A stretch of DNA of 43,893 nt, taken from an uncultured Bacteroidota bacterium (GTDB lineage Bacteria; Bacteroidota; Bacteroidia; Bacteroidales; FEN-979). The stretch covers positions 1 to 43,893 of the forward strand of contig CALCGJ010000289.1 in assembly GCA_937900965.1 (NCBI GenBank). The letters are read 5' to 3'. The number at the start of each line of letters is the position of its first letter. Position 1 is the stretch's first letter. Of the stretch, positions 28,924 to 39,602 are shown one piece after another. Under the pieces are notes generated by a model that saw nothing but the letters and a program-made list of their open reading frames with translations, did not search any database and was not told the origin of the DNA. The position numbers and the translations under genes are program-made.

Positions 28924-29901
28924 ATGGCTCTTATTTTAACACGAGAGGATGTAATTAAAGTACTCTCCATGAAAGATTGCATGGAAGTAGTTGAAAAAGC
29001 GTTTGTGGAATTGGTAAATGGCACGGCTGATTTACCCCTGAGGATTCCTATCAAATCCCCTGACGGACTCTCCCTCTACATGCCGGCTTACCTGAAGGAA
29101 ATGAAGGCTCTGGCATGCAAAGTGGTGGCTGTATACAAAGACAACCCAGCCAGGTTTAACCTGCCAACAACAATCGGTAAGGTACTCCTGCAAAATCCCG
29201 AAACAGGCGAAGTGATCTGCATCATGGATGGCGGATATCTGACAGCAATGCGTACCGGTGCAGCCAGTGGTGTTGCAACAAAATACCTGGCCAACGACAA
29301 ACCCAATATGATAGTTGGAATTTATGGGGCAGGTGTTCAGGCCAAGGCTCAGCTTTTAGCTGTCGCTGAAGCACGAAACATACAAATAGTATATGTCTGC
29401 GACAAAGCGATAGAGCTTGCCGCCAAATTTGCCGTTGAAATGAATGAACAATTGAATATTGAGGTCAGAGTTGCAACCAAACACGAGCAGGTACTGGACT
29501 CGGATATTCTTATTGCTGCTACCTCATCCCCTACACCTGTCTTCGACGGCAACCTCGTGAAACCCGGCACCCATATCAATGGTATCGGCAGTCATACACC
29601 CAATGCCCGTGAGCTCGATACGGAACTTATAAAAAGGTCTAAATTTATCGGAGATTCACGGGAAGCCTGTTTCAAGGAGGCGGGCGACCTCATGATTCCA
29701 TTGCAGGAGGGCTCAATAACCGAGAGCCATTTCTATGCCGAGCTGGGAGAGATCATTACAGGAAAAGTTCCAGGCAGGACAACAGCAGATGAAATCACGC
29801 TCTTCAAGTCCAACGGATTGGCCATCCAGGATGCCGCCACTGCCAAACTTGTGTATGATAAAGCGCTGGAGCAGGGTGTGGGAAAAGAGATTGAGCTGTA
29901 G
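28924..29901 (+). CDS. Ornithine cyclodeaminase family protein
   Basis: 325 aa; MRTGAASGVATKYLAN, GIYGAGVQAKAQLLAV, HINGIGSHTPNARELD. Confidence 0.92.
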   Translation: MALILTREDVIKVLSMKDCMEVVEKAFVELVNGTADLPLRIPIKSPDGLSLYMPAYLKEMKALACKVVAVYKDNPARFNLPTTIGKVLLQNPETGEVICIMDGGYLTAMRTGAASGVATKYLANDKPNMIVGIYGAGVQAKAQLLAVAEARNIQIVYVCDKAIELAAKFAVEMNEQLNIEVRVATKHEQVLDSDILIAATSSPTPVFDGNLVKPGTHINGIGSHTPNARELDTELIKRSKFIGDSREACFKEAGDLMIPLQEGSITESHFYAELGEIITGKVPGRTTADEITLFKSNGLAIQDAATAKLVYDKALEQGVGKEIEL

Positions 29902-29907
29902 ATAAAA

Positions 29908-29963
29908 GTTCAAGGTTCAAGGTTCAAGGTTCAAGGGTCGAGGGTCGAAGGTCAAGGGTCGAG
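29908..29963. repeat. Tandem heptamer array, 8 units (GTTCAAG x4 then GGTC[AG]A[AG] x4)
   Basis: 56 nt = 8 x 7 read directly. Confidence 0.9.
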
Positions 29964-30060
29964 AACTACGAATGATTCGATTTTATTCACGAAATATTAA
30001 TTCAAAGGTGTTCATGAGTTCTTCGCTGTTCGATATTCGAATTAAACTATCCCAAACTAA

Positions 30061-30124
30061 CCATTTCACCATTTCACCATCTCACCATCTCACCATCTCA
30101 CCACATCACCACATCACCATATCA
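30061..30124. repeat. Tandem octamer array, 8 units (CCATTTCA/CCATCTCA/CCACATCA/CCATATCA)
   Basis: 64 nt = 8 x 8, ending 14 nt before the pyk ATG. Confidence 0.92.
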
Positions 30125-30138
30125 CCAAATAGCCAACT

Positions 30139-31554
30139 ATGCGCCGCACAAAAATAATCGCTACTCTGGGACCTGCAAGCCAATCACCGGAAGTGATCCG
30201 CCAGCTGATCGTTGCCGGGATGGATGTTGCCAGGTTGAATTTCTCACACGGGACATATGATGACCATGCCGGGATGATAGGAAATCTTCGGAAGATCAGC
30301 GCCGAACTGGATAGGCCTGTCACAATACTTCAGGATCTGCAGGGACCAAAGATCCGGGTGGGTATCATCCCTTCCGGGCAGATGGAGTTAATTAAAGGGG
30401 TATTGATAAAACTCGTGCCGGAAGCTATCTATACCGGCTCATCAGAAGAGATCCCTATTGACTATTCCCATACTGCTGAGGATGCTAAACCAGGTATGCA
30501 GGTATTGCTGGATGATGGATTACTGGAGATGAAGGTTATCCGCGTGGAAGGAGATTCAGTGATCTGTGAAGTTATTGAAGGAGGTACGCTCAAACAGCGT
30601 AAAGGTGTGAATTTTCCCAACCTGAATCTGAAGCTGCCTTCCCTCACAGAAAAAGACAAGCGTGATCTGGAGTTTGGACTTGCACATGATGTGGACTGGA
30701 TCTCACTGAGTTTCGTGAGAAGCGGTGCGGATGTAAGAGAATTGAAATCGCTGATCGGGAGCAAAGGAGTCCTGAAACCTGTGATTGCAAAGATTGAGAA
30801 ACCACAGGCTATTGATAACCTGGAAGAGATTGTTGCAGAGGCGCAGGGAATCATGGTCGCCCGTGGAGACCTGGGAGTGGAAATGAGTCCTGAACGTGTT
30901 CCGCTGCTGCAAAAATCAATAATCGAGTTATGTAACCGAATTGGGATACCGGTAATCACTGCTACCCAGATGCTTGAAAGTATGATGCATGAAGCACGCC
31001 CCACACGTGCCGAAGCGTCAGACGTGGCCAATGCGATCATTGACGGGACCGACTGCATCATGCTTTCGGGAGAGACTGCAGCTGGAAAATTTCCCATAAA
31101 GGCAGTGGAAATCATGAGTAAGATCGCCACCGAGGTGGAGGGGCAAATTGAATTTAAGACCTATCCCCCGGAAGGAAATCTCGATATTATGGCATTGAGT
31201 GAAGCAACCAACGTTATAGAGAACATTGCAGATTTAAATTGTATTGTTGTCTTCACCACCAGCGGCAGAAGTGCACGTTTTGTTGCTGCTGAACGTCCGA
31301 AGACACCGATATATGCTATGACAACAAGTCTCCAGGTTTATCATGGATTAAACCTGCTGTGGGGAATCAACCCGATTCTGTTATCAGTGATATCCAGCAC
31401 ATTCGACGACCTTATAACATTGGCAGAACAAACACTAATGGAGAGAGGGTTGGCCACTTCCGGAAACAAAATTGTTATTGTTGGAGGGGTTCCTACAGGC
31501 ATCCCCGGAGGGTCCAATTTCATCAAGATACATACCATTAGTTCCGGCTATTGA
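30139..31554 (+). CDS. pyk: Pyruvate kinase
   Basis: 471 aa; MRRTKIIATLGPAS, VMVARGDLGVEM-like GIMVARGDLGVEMSPERVP, ATQMLESM. Confidence 0.98.
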   Translation: MRRTKIIATLGPASQSPEVIRQLIVAGMDVARLNFSHGTYDDHAGMIGNLRKISAELDRPVTILQDLQGPKIRVGIIPSGQMELIKGVLIKLVPEAIYTGSSEEIPIDYSHTAEDAKPGMQVLLDDGLLEMKVIRVEGDSVICEVIEGGTLKQRKGVNFPNLNLKLPSLTEKDKRDLEFGLAHDVDWISLSFVRSGADVRELKSLIGSKGVLKPVIAKIEKPQAIDNLEEIVAEAQGIMVARGDLGVEMSPERVPLLQKSIIELCNRIGIPVITATQMLESMMHEARPTRAEASDVANAIIDGTDCIMLSGETAAGKFPIKAVEIMSKIATEVEGQIEFKTYPPEGNLDIMALSEATNVIENIADLNCIVVFTTSGRSARFVAAERPKTPIYAMTTSLQVYHGLNLLWGINPILLSVISSTFDDLITLAEQTLMERGLATSGNKIVIVGGVPTGIPGGSNFIKIHTISSGY

Positions 31555-31559
31555 TCCGG

Positions 31560-32564
31560 TTAGAAAAAACGGATAAACTCTTCAATCTTTTCCACCATTT
31601 TCGTTGGCCCCATATAAAATGGAGACCGTTGATGGATGGAATCCGGATGGATCTCCAAAATTCTACGGGAACCGTCAGATGCCTTTCCTCCTGCCTGCTC
31701 AGCAATGTAAGCCATAGGTTTACATTCATATAACAACCGCAATTTGCCATTTGGCTTTTTTATTGTCCCGGGGTATAAAAATATCCCTCCAAGCAGAAGA
31801 TTCCTGTGAACATCCGCTACCATCGAGCCGATATACCGGGTGATGTAAGGACGACCTGTGTTTGAATCATCTTCATGACAGAATTGAATGTAGGCCTTAA
31901 TACTTTCCTGGAAATAAATATGATTGGATTCATTAACCGAATAGATGTTTCCGGTTTCCGGATACCGGATATTCGGATGAGACAATATGAACAGACCGAC
32001 TGATGGATCCAGTGTAAACCCATTCACACCGTGTCCGGTGGTATAAACCAACATTGTGGATGATCCATAAATCACATATCCAGCTGCTACTATATCAGTT
32101 CCGGGTTGCAACAAATCAGACTCATCAGCAGGCTTCCCGATTTCACTCTTTCTTTTATAGATGGAAAAAACAGTGCCAATAGAGACATTGACTTCAATGT
32201 TGGAAGAGCCATCCAGCGGATCGATGGCCACAACGTACTTTGCTTTATTTGAAATGGAGTTATCCAGAATGATAACCTCTTCATTCTCCTCGGAAGCGAT
32301 GGCTGCACACTGACCGCCAGCTTTCAGAGCCGAAATAAACTGGTCATTGGCATATACATCCAGTTTTTTCTGTTGCTCTCCCTGCACATTCTCAGTCCCT
32401 TCCAATCCAAGGATATCAGCCAGGCCAGCCTTATTCACTTCACGATGGACAAATTTTGAAGCAATCCCAATATCATTCAAAATCCGGGTCAGGTCGCCGG
32501 ATGCATCAGGAATTTCGTGCTGCTGATCAATGATAAACTTGGTAAGTGTGGTAATCGTTGTCAT
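31560..32564 (-). CDS. fbp: Class I fructose-1,6-bisphosphatase
   Basis: 334 aa; [45 protein letters not shown]. Confidence 0.97.
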   Translation of the reverse strand: MTTITTLTKFIIDQQHEIPDASGDLTRILNDIGIASKFVHREVNKAGLADILGLEGTENVQGEQQKKLDVYANDQFISALKAGGQCAAIASEENEEVIILDNSISNKAKYVVAIDPLDGSSNIEVNVSIGTVFSIYKRKSEIGKPADESDLLQPGTDIVAAGYVIYGSSTMLVYTTGHGVNGFTLDPSVGLFILSHPNIRYPETGNIYSVNESNHIYFQESIKAYIQFCHEDDSNTGRPYITRYIGSMVADVHRNLLLGGIFLYPGTIKKPNGKLRLLYECKPMAYIAEQAGGKASDGSRRILEIHPDSIHQRSPFYMGPTKMVEKIEEFIRFF

Positions 32565-32671
32565 GACAATTAGTTATTAAACCTGGATTTCTGTCGCGAA
32601 ATTACAAAAACCGAGGTTGCATTTAGCCCATTTCATTAGTATATTTGTTTCAGAAACCAACAACTTACATT

Positions 32672-33124
32672 ATGAAAGCGACTGCATTACTGATGACATG
32701 CCTGTTTCTCACCACGTTGACATTCACATCTTGTTTCACAAAAAACGACCCTGAACCTGAGCCGGATCCCCCTTCTGCATGGAGCCTGAATGGGTACTGG
32801 AACCGTGGCGACATCGTGGTTTATATTAATGGGAGCGAAGGTGCCTTTTACGAAATAAATTCCGGAGACTGGTTAAGAGCCATGGAACAGGGATTTGTCA
32901 CAATTGGCTCTCTCAAATTCAGGTATATCTCCAGACTGAAAGACGATTACTATTCAGGGCAGGAATTATGGAACAAACACAACGGTAATACCATTTCAGA
33001 AGTCACATTCTCTGAAACAGGAGAATTCAATCTGCGAAATAATGGCAATACCCTGTATGTCAACACGAAAGATCCATGGAGCAGCGGCTGGAATCATATG
33101 GAATATACACGAATTTACCCCTGA
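32672..33124 (+). CDS. Small putative lipoprotein, unknown function
   Basis: Signal peptide and lipobox MKATALLMTCLFLTTLTFTSCFTKND. Confidence 0.6.
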   Translation: MKATALLMTCLFLTTLTFTSCFTKNDPEPEPDPPSAWSLNGYWNRGDIVVYINGSEGAFYEINSGDWLRAMEQGFVTIGSLKFRYISRLKDDYYSGQELWNKHNGNTISEVTFSETGEFNLRNNGNTLYVNTKDPWSSGWNHMEYTRIYP

Positions 33125-33262
33125 TCCTACTCCTGGACTTTCGTCTCTTTCCCAAACAGTTTTTGAATAGTTATAATATCTACCTGGTCTATTTGTGGAA
33201 ATGCCAGGATACTGTAAAATATAGAAATAAACCTTTACCTTTACATCAACTTTCTTACGCTC

Positions 33263-33970
33263 GTGAAACGATTCCGGATGAAACGAATCATCTGCTCATT
33301 ATTACTTATTAGCCTCTTATCATTATCAGGAAAACTGATATCCCAGAATTCGGCAAAGACTTTGGATCAGGTTTATGGCCTGGATCAAACACTCCTCAAT
33401 GGGAAAAAATACGACTATTACCCCCCCTATGGGTACAAAGGGAATCAATATCTCTTTTCGCGGGAATATAAAATTGGCAGCGTGACCCTCAAAGGAGAAG
33501 CATATCAGGACGTATTACTGAATTACGACATTTATAACCAGCAACTGTTGCTAAAATATGAAGACGAAAAGGGGGCACGGCATATCCTTGAAGTGTCCAG
33601 GGCTTGGCTTACAGATTTCAGCATAGGTGACAAGAATTTTGAATTCCTTGATCTGCAACAGGAGCCGCGCTTTTACCAGGTGCTTGGTGAAGGTCCGGTA
33701 CGAATTCTGTATTATTGGCGTAAAGGTCTTGATCTGGATATCATGGTTGGATCGTATGTTTATGTATTTTCCAAGGCCGTCAGGGAATCTTTTGTATTGA
33801 AGGAGGGTCAACTCAAATCCTTCAGGTCAAAACAAAGCCTGATCAGACTTTTTGAACCGGAGCACAAACAGAAGATTAAAAGTTACCTGCGCAAACACAA
33901 AGTCAAGGTAAAAAGAGCCCCGGACAAGGTGATGGCAGAAATGATCACGTTCATCGGAAACATTAAGTAA
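33263..33970 (+). CDS. Secreted protein of unknown function, first gene of TonB-receptor operon (ATG 33278 is an alternative start)
   Basis: Signal peptide MKRIICSLLLISLLSLSGKLISQ; ends 1 nt before the receptor ORF. Confidence 0.7.
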   Translation: MKRFRMKRIICSLLLISLLSLSGKLISQNSAKTLDQVYGLDQTLLNGKKYDYYPPYGYKGNQYLFSREYKIGSVTLKGEAYQDVLLNYDIYNQQLLLKYEDEKGARHILEVSRAWLTDFSIGDKNFEFLDLQQEPRFYQVLGEGPVRILYYWRKGLDLDIMVGSYVYVFSKAVRESFVLKEGQLKSFRSKQSLIRLFEPEHKQKIKSYLRKHKVKVKRAPDKVMAEMITFIGNIK

Positions 33971-33971
33971 A

Positions 33972-36746
33972 GTGATGAAGTTATTCCTGCTCATACACCT
34001 TCTGGTTTTTGGCAATCCTGCACAGGATAAAGATCCCGACAAATTGATTCCCTGTCACTTCAATGAAGTCCCTTTCACAGAATTCTGCGATTATATATAC
34101 CGTGAATCCAGTGTGAGGGTATATTTTCATGAATCCTGGGTCGAGGGGTTAAAGGTGACTATTGATGCCGACAACATCAGTGTCCTTTCAGCAACGGAAA
34201 TGGCCCTGAAGGGAACAGGGCTCGAAGTATCAGTCTGGAATGACAACTTGATTGTAATGCCTGGTGAAATACTTCCTGCGGAGTTGCCCCGTTTTGAGAA
34301 CCGGCAGGTGCGTTCCGACAGCTCCTCTTCCGATTCCGGGGTGCTCACCCAGAGCGAAGAGCGTTACATCACCGGGAGAAAGGCAGATGTAATGCAAACC
34401 ATACGTGTTGGTAAACAAGGAGGAGTCGGGAGCCAATCAAGGGTCACAATTCGCGGCCGAATCACCGAACAACAAACCGGAGAGGCAGTAATTGGAGCAA
34501 CAATGTTCCTTGAAGAGACTAAAGCAGGTGCAGCTACTGACCAGAACGGATTCTTGAGCATGGTGGTAAAACCTGGTAGTTATACCGCAATTTTTGCTTT
34601 CATGGGTCTTGAGACAAAGAAATATTTACTCGAGGTTCTTTCCGAAGGGGATTTCAATATCGAGATGAAGAATTCGGCTATACAGATGAAGGAGGTGGTC
34701 GTGTTTGGTGACCGGCAGATGAATATCCGGTTCAAGGATCCCGGTCTGGAAAAGATCTCTGCCAAAGAGATTAAGGAGATCCCGATGATGATGGGCGAAC
34801 GGGATATCCTGAAAGTTTCGGAAATGTTACCGGGGATTGTCACAGTAGGAGAAGGTTCGGCCGGATTGAATGTCCGTGGCGGAAACTACGACCAGAATGC
34901 CTTCTTTCTCAATAGAATACCAATTTACAATACCGCTCACGTCTATGGCTTCTTTCCCGCTTTCAATGCCGATATAGTAAAAGATTTCTCCATATACAAA
35001 GGGCATATTCCCGCCCGGTACGGTGGGAGGCTCAGTTCTGTATTCAACATCATAGGCAGGCAGGGAAACCGAAAACGCTTCACAGCCCGTGGAGGGATCA
35101 GCCTTGTGGCTGCCAATCTTTCAGTGGAAGGCCCGATAAAAAAAGATACCAGCTCATTTCTTATCAGTGGTCGTTACCTCTACTCCGACTGGATCCTCCG
35201 TATGATCGATGACCCTGTGATCAGCACAAGTAAGGCGAGTTTCAACGACTTTTCAGCATCCTGGAACTACGATTTTCGTAAAAGCCAGTTATCCCTCTTT
35301 GTATACCATAGCCATGATGCATTCAAGCTCTCCGATATCAATGCTTATACCTATTCCAACAATGGAGCTTCGATCAATTTAAGCTATTTCTTCAACTCCT
35401 CCCTTCGTGCTGACTTCTCCGTAGCAGGCACTCAGTATGCTTTCAGCACCATTGATCAACAGGAAGCGCCCCTGGCTTTTGAACACTCATATCGTATTGG
35501 CGATTACCGGATGAATGCCGACTTTACACATAACCTTACCTCAAAGAATACCCTTCAATACGGAGCGGGCCTTACCTTTTACCAACTCGACAGGGGAACC
35601 GTTATGCCCTATGGCGAAGAATCGCTCAGAACACCAGTGGAACTTGGCCGGGATCAGGGAATCGAAAGTGCACTTTATATCTCCGATTCTCATGATCTTC
35701 TCCCCTGGTTGAACATTACAGCCGGACTCAGATTAACACTATTTAATCCGCTTGGGCCCAGAACAGTTTACACATATTACCCCGGCGCACCCAAAGACCC
35801 GCGATACATAAATGACACCCTGCAATTTGGTGACGGCCAGGCTATCAAATGGTATTTCGAGCCGGATATCCGGGCTGCACTGAATATGCGCACGGATGTC
35901 AACGGTTCGGTGAAGATCGCCTTCACGCAAATGCACCAGAACCTTTTCGTGTTAAACAATACCATCGCCCTTTCTCCGAATTCCCAGTGGAAACTCGCTG
36001 ATTACTATATTCCACCAGCCAGGAGCAACCAGATCTCTGCCGGAGTTTTCCGCACCTTTCCAACACTTGGATGGGAAGCTTCTGTCGAACTCTACTACAA
36101 ACGGACGGTCCATTACCCTGAATTCATCGACGGTGCGGATTTTCTTGGCAATCCACTTGTGGAAACCGCTGTTTTACCTGGCAACCAGAATGCTTACGGG
36201 GTAGAGTTCCTTCTTCGTCGCAGCGGCAGAAGACTGGAAGGATGGCTTGCCTATACCTATTCGCGCTCTATTGTAAAGGTTGATGGTGATCAGCCCTGGG
36301 AACGCATCAACAACGGACTTGCTTACCCTGCGAATTATGACATCCCTCATGTGCTGAATACAGTGGTCAGTTACCATTTCAGCCGCAGGTTGACCGCCTC
36401 CGGCGTCATTACCTACCAGACAGGCAAACCGGTGACATACCCTGTTTCAGTCTATTATATAAACGGCATCCCAAATGTGGATTATTCCAACCGAAACGAA
36501 TACCGCATCCCCGACTATTTCAGACTCGATCTCTCCCTGACCCTCGAGGGAAACCTCAGGAGGAATAAATTTCTTCACAATTCATTTGTTTTCAGTCTAT
36601 ACAATGTGACCGGAAGAGACAATCCATATTCTGTCTACTTCAAACTTGAAAATGGAAAAATTAACAGTTACCAATATTCAGTAATAGGTGTACCCATTTT
36701 CACGGTCACCTGGTTGTTCAAACTTGGGAATTATGCAGCGGATTAG
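33972..36746 (+). CDS. TonB-dependent receptor with N-terminal STN and carboxypeptidase regulatory-like domains
   Basis: 924 aa; FCDYIYRESSVRVYFHESW...LKGTGLEVSVWNDNLIV (STN), GRITEQQTGEAVIGATMFLEETKAG, plug GLNVRGGNYDQNAFFLNRIPIYNTAHVYGFF. Confidence 0.92.
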   Translation: MMKLFLLIHLLVFGNPAQDKDPDKLIPCHFNEVPFTEFCDYIYRESSVRVYFHESWVEGLKVTIDADNISVLSATEMALKGTGLEVSVWNDNLIVMPGEILPAELPRFENRQVRSDSSSSDSGVLTQSEERYITGRKADVMQTIRVGKQGGVGSQSRVTIRGRITEQQTGEAVIGATMFLEETKAGAATDQNGFLSMVVKPGSYTAIFAFMGLETKKYLLEVLSEGDFNIEMKNSAIQMKEVVVFGDRQMNIRFKDPGLEKISAKEIKEIPMMMGERDILKVSEMLPGIVTVGEGSAGLNVRGGNYDQNAFFLNRIPIYNTAHVYGFFPAFNADIVKDFSIYKGHIPARYGGRLSSVFNIIGRQGNRKRFTARGGISLVAANLSVEGPIKKDTSSFLISGRYLYSDWILRMIDDPVISTSKASFNDFSASWNYDFRKSQLSLFVYHSHDAFKLSDINAYTYSNNGASINLSYFFNSSLRADFSVAGTQYAFSTIDQQEAPLAFEHSYRIGDYRMNADFTHNLTSKNTLQYGAGLTFYQLDRGTVMPYGEESLRTPVELGRDQGIESALYISDSHDLLPWLNITAGLRLTLFNPLGPRTVYTYYPGAPKDPRYINDTLQFGDGQAIKWYFEPDIRAALNMRTDVNGSVKIAFTQMHQNLFVLNNTIALSPNSQWKLADYYIPPARSNQISAGVFRTFPTLGWEASVELYYKRTVHYPEFIDGADFLGNPLVETAVLPGNQNAYGVEFLLRRSGRRLEGWLAYTYSRSIVKVDGDQPWERINNGLAYPANYDIPHVLNTVVSYHFSRRLTASGVITYQTGKPVTYPVSVYYINGIPNVDYSNRNEYRIPDYFRLDLSLTLEGNLRRNKFLHNSFVFSLYNVTGRDNPYSVYFKLENGKINSYQYSVIGVPIFTVTWLFKLGNYAAD

Positions 36747-37890
36747 AAATATCTCACTCATATTAAGTATGTTGCTGCTATTCGCTTGTATCAAGCCCTA
36801 TGATCCGATGATTGAAAGCAATGTTGAGAAAAAGTATGTTGTGTCGGGAAGGATAACAGATAAAGAGGGATGGCAACAGGTAGAGATTTCTCTCTCCTCC
36901 CCAATTGAATCCCCGGAGTACATCCCGGTATCGGGTTGCTATGTAATAATCCGGGACAATTTGGGCAACATGTTTTCACTCACTGAATTCGAACCGGGGA
37001 AATACCGGGTTTGGGTTGGCCAGGAATACTTTATACCCGGTGTTTCATACCAGGTGAAGGTTGTAACACGTGATGGAGAGGAACTGGAATCAGGGTTCGA
37101 TGAGATGCCAAACGGCCCTCCGCTGGATTCTGTATACTATTCCCTTGAAGATGCTCAGATAAATAATTCCGGAGCATTCGTAACGGGTATGCAATTTTAT
37201 GTGAATCTTAATGCTGAAGGTAATTTTAGTCAATTCTACAAATGGGATGTTGTAGAGACCTGGGAGTACACTGCCGCCCACGCTCTGGAATATTACTATG
37301 ACGGCACCCTGAATGAGGTTGATCCCCCTGATTCTACAAATTATGTTTGCTGGAAAACCAACCTGGTGGAAAATGTCTTTACCATTTCCACGAAGAGCCT
37401 TGCTCAAAATATTTACAATAAATACCCTTTGCAATTTGTTGACGGGCACCGCAGTTCACGCCTGGGGATCCTTTACAGCATGTTGGTTCAGCAGCTTGCT
37501 TTAAGCGAGGGAGCTTACAATTATTGGGAGCAACTGCGAATCAACAGCAATGAACAAGGTGGACTCTATGAAAAGCAACCCCTTGCCATCAAAGGCAATA
37601 TACTGAACATGAGCAATCCGGAGAAAGATGTACTGGGCTATTTTTATGCTGCATCAGAATCGTCCAGAAGATATTTTTACAAGGATGTCGAAGGGATCAC
37701 TCTGGATTTCTACAATTATTGCTCGGAAGAGGGCCTTGGACAATTTGGGTGGAAAGAGTATTACTGGTGGCAATATCCTGTTTACTATTATTTTAATGAA
37801 ATGGGATTATTAAGAGTGTTGAGCCCGTTTTGTATCAATTGTACGCTGTTGGGCGGTACAACTGGGAAACCCGTTTTTTGGCCAAATTAA
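36733..37890 (+). CDS. DUF4249-type outer-membrane lipoprotein
   Basis: ILSMLLLFACIKPYDPMIESNVEKKYVVSGRITDKEGWQQVEISLSSP; follows a TonB receptor with 14-nt overlap. Confidence 0.85.
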   Translation: MQRIRNISLILSMLLLFACIKPYDPMIESNVEKKYVVSGRITDKEGWQQVEISLSSPIESPEYIPVSGCYVIIRDNLGNMFSLTEFEPGKYRVWVGQEYFIPGVSYQVKVVTRDGEELESGFDEMPNGPPLDSVYYSLEDAQINNSGAFVTGMQFYVNLNAEGNFSQFYKWDVVETWEYTAAHALEYYYDGTLNEVDPPDSTNYVCWKTNLVENVFTISTKSLAQNIYNKYPLQFVDGHRSSRLGILYSMLVQQLALSEGAYNYWEQLRINSNEQGGLYEKQPLAIKGNILNMSNPEKDVLGYFYAASESSRRYFYKDVEGITLDFYNYCSEEGLGQFGWKEYYWWQYPVYYYFNEMGLLRVLSPFCINCTLLGGTTGKPVFWPN

Positions 37891-37891
37891 C

Positions 37892-39583
37892 ATGAAAAGA
37901 GCTTTTTTTCCATATTATGTTGCGTTGTTTACCCTGCTATCAGTTTGTTCAGGGCTGAAATCGCAAGATCTTTTTGTCGATAATGCAAAGGAAAGGATTG
38001 AGGTTTGCACTGACCGGACCATGTATGCTTCCGGTGAAAAAGTATTCTTTTCCACGATTCTCTTTAATGAACAGGATTCTCTTGCTGAAGAATTCAGCCG
38101 AATTCTTTATTGTGAACTAATCACACCTGCAGGGAACAAGATCGCAGGCGGAAAATATCTTCTGAAGAACTCCTCAGGTCAAGGATGTCTGGTAATTCCG
38201 GAAGAAGCCATCTCGGGCATCTATTTCCTGAAGTTTTATACACGCTTCATGAGAAATAACAGTACAGATGACTATACATACACCATGTTGAAGATCATCA
38301 ATCCCTTTAAGACAGAAGTGCTTGCCGGGAGTGACATTGTTGACACAAAAGCTATCGCCGGGAACAACCCGGGAGTACGTGTGGGTAATCAGGCTCTGAA
38401 GATTATATCCGACAAAAACACCTTCTCACCCCGTGACGAGATCCGATTACATATACACGTGAACCCGGTGAATAAAGTGCGTGAGAAGCTTTGCATGTCC
38501 GTTATCCCTGAATCCACGTATGAAGATCCGTTGGTGACTGATAAAAACAAACTGAATCCTGCTGAAACCCAGGTCTATTTTCCGGAAACGCGGGGTTTAT
38601 CACTATCAGGGCAACTAATAGGAACAGAATCAGGTAACCCGATCCCTTTTTCCAACGTAAATCTATCCATCATCGGCGACAAGGATATTCTGGTGATACG
38701 CACCGATTCCTCCGGGAGATTCTTTTTCGCTCTGCCAGACTATACTGGCAAGAAAGACATCTTCCTTTGTGCCAGCGACCTACCTGACATCAAACCTGAA
38801 GTACTCATCGACAATGATTTCTGTTCCAAACCGGTAAATCTTCCTTCTCCCCTCTTCACATTGAATGAAGATGAGATGAAAGCAGCTTATAAACTTGTCG
38901 TTAATTCCAGGATAACTACTATGTTCCGGGAGGAAACTATGACAAATAAAGCTCTGGAAGAAGAGCTTCCTACATCATTCTTTGGAGAGCCCACTGATGT
39001 GTTTATCATGGAGAAATACATCGACCTGCCCACACTCGAGGAATATTTCTCTGAATTACCGGTAATGCTGAAATTGAGAAAGGTTAATGGTAAAAAACAA
39101 TTCAGGTTTTACACTACCCAGAATGAGATGTCATTCTATGCTCCACTTATTCTGGTCGACTGGGTTGCAGTGACTGATATTACAAAAATTCTTGCTATGT
39201 CGCCCCTTGACATTGAACGGATTGAAATCGTAAATTCTCTGTATGTAAAAGGGAACATCCTCTATGGCGGGATCATCAGCTTTGTGTCGAAGAAAAATGA
39301 TTTTGCGGGCATCGACCTGCCAACATCAGGTACATTTGTAAATTACAGTTTTCTGGAAGATTGCACTAAGAGCATTCCAACGGCTCCTTCACATGCTAAT
39401 ATCCCCGATTCCCGCAACACAGTTTACTGGAACCCGGATGTTCAAACAAATGAAGATGGTTCAGCCGTTATTTCATTCCCGGCTCCGGATACACCGGGAA
39501 GCTATTTCATCCTGCTAAGAGGAATGAGCCTCACTGGTGAAGTGGTTTTAACGAAGAAAATGTTTGTTGTTTCAGACGAATGA
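37892..39583 (+). CDS. Secreted MG2/alpha-2-macroglobulin-like protein with carboxypeptidase regulatory-like segment
   Basis: 563 aa; ERIEVCTDRTMYASGEKVFFSTILFNE, GQLIGTESGNPIPFSNVNLSIIGD, RNTVYWNPDVQTNEDGSAVISFPAPDTPGSYFI. Confidence 0.7.
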   Translation: MKRAFFPYYVALFTLLSVCSGLKSQDLFVDNAKERIEVCTDRTMYASGEKVFFSTILFNEQDSLAEEFSRILYCELITPAGNKIAGGKYLLKNSSGQGCLVIPEEAISGIYFLKFYTRFMRNNSTDDYTYTMLKIINPFKTEVLAGSDIVDTKAIAGNNPGVRVGNQALKIISDKNTFSPRDEIRLHIHVNPVNKVREKLCMSVIPESTYEDPLVTDKNKLNPAETQVYFPETRGLSLSGQLIGTESGNPIPFSNVNLSIIGDKDILVIRTDSSGRFFFALPDYTGKKDIFLCASDLPDIKPEVLIDNDFCSKPVNLPSPLFTLNEDEMKAAYKLVVNSRITTMFREETMTNKALEEELPTSFFGEPTDVFIMEKYIDLPTLEEYFSELPVMLKLRKVNGKKQFRFYTTQNEMSFYAPLILVDWVAVTDITKILAMSPLDIERIEIVNSLYVKGNILYGGIISFVSKKNDFAGIDLPTSGTFVNYSFLEDCTKSIPTAPSHANIPDSRNTVYWNPDVQTNEDGSAVISFPAPDTPGSYFILLRGMSLTGEVVLTKKMFVVSDE

Positions 39584-39602
39584 TAAAGATAACCGGATTT
39601 TC

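Noticed and set aside
29908-30124. Possible CRISPR array
   Set aside because: Units are 7-8 nt with no spacers and no cas genes; these are simple tandem repeats.
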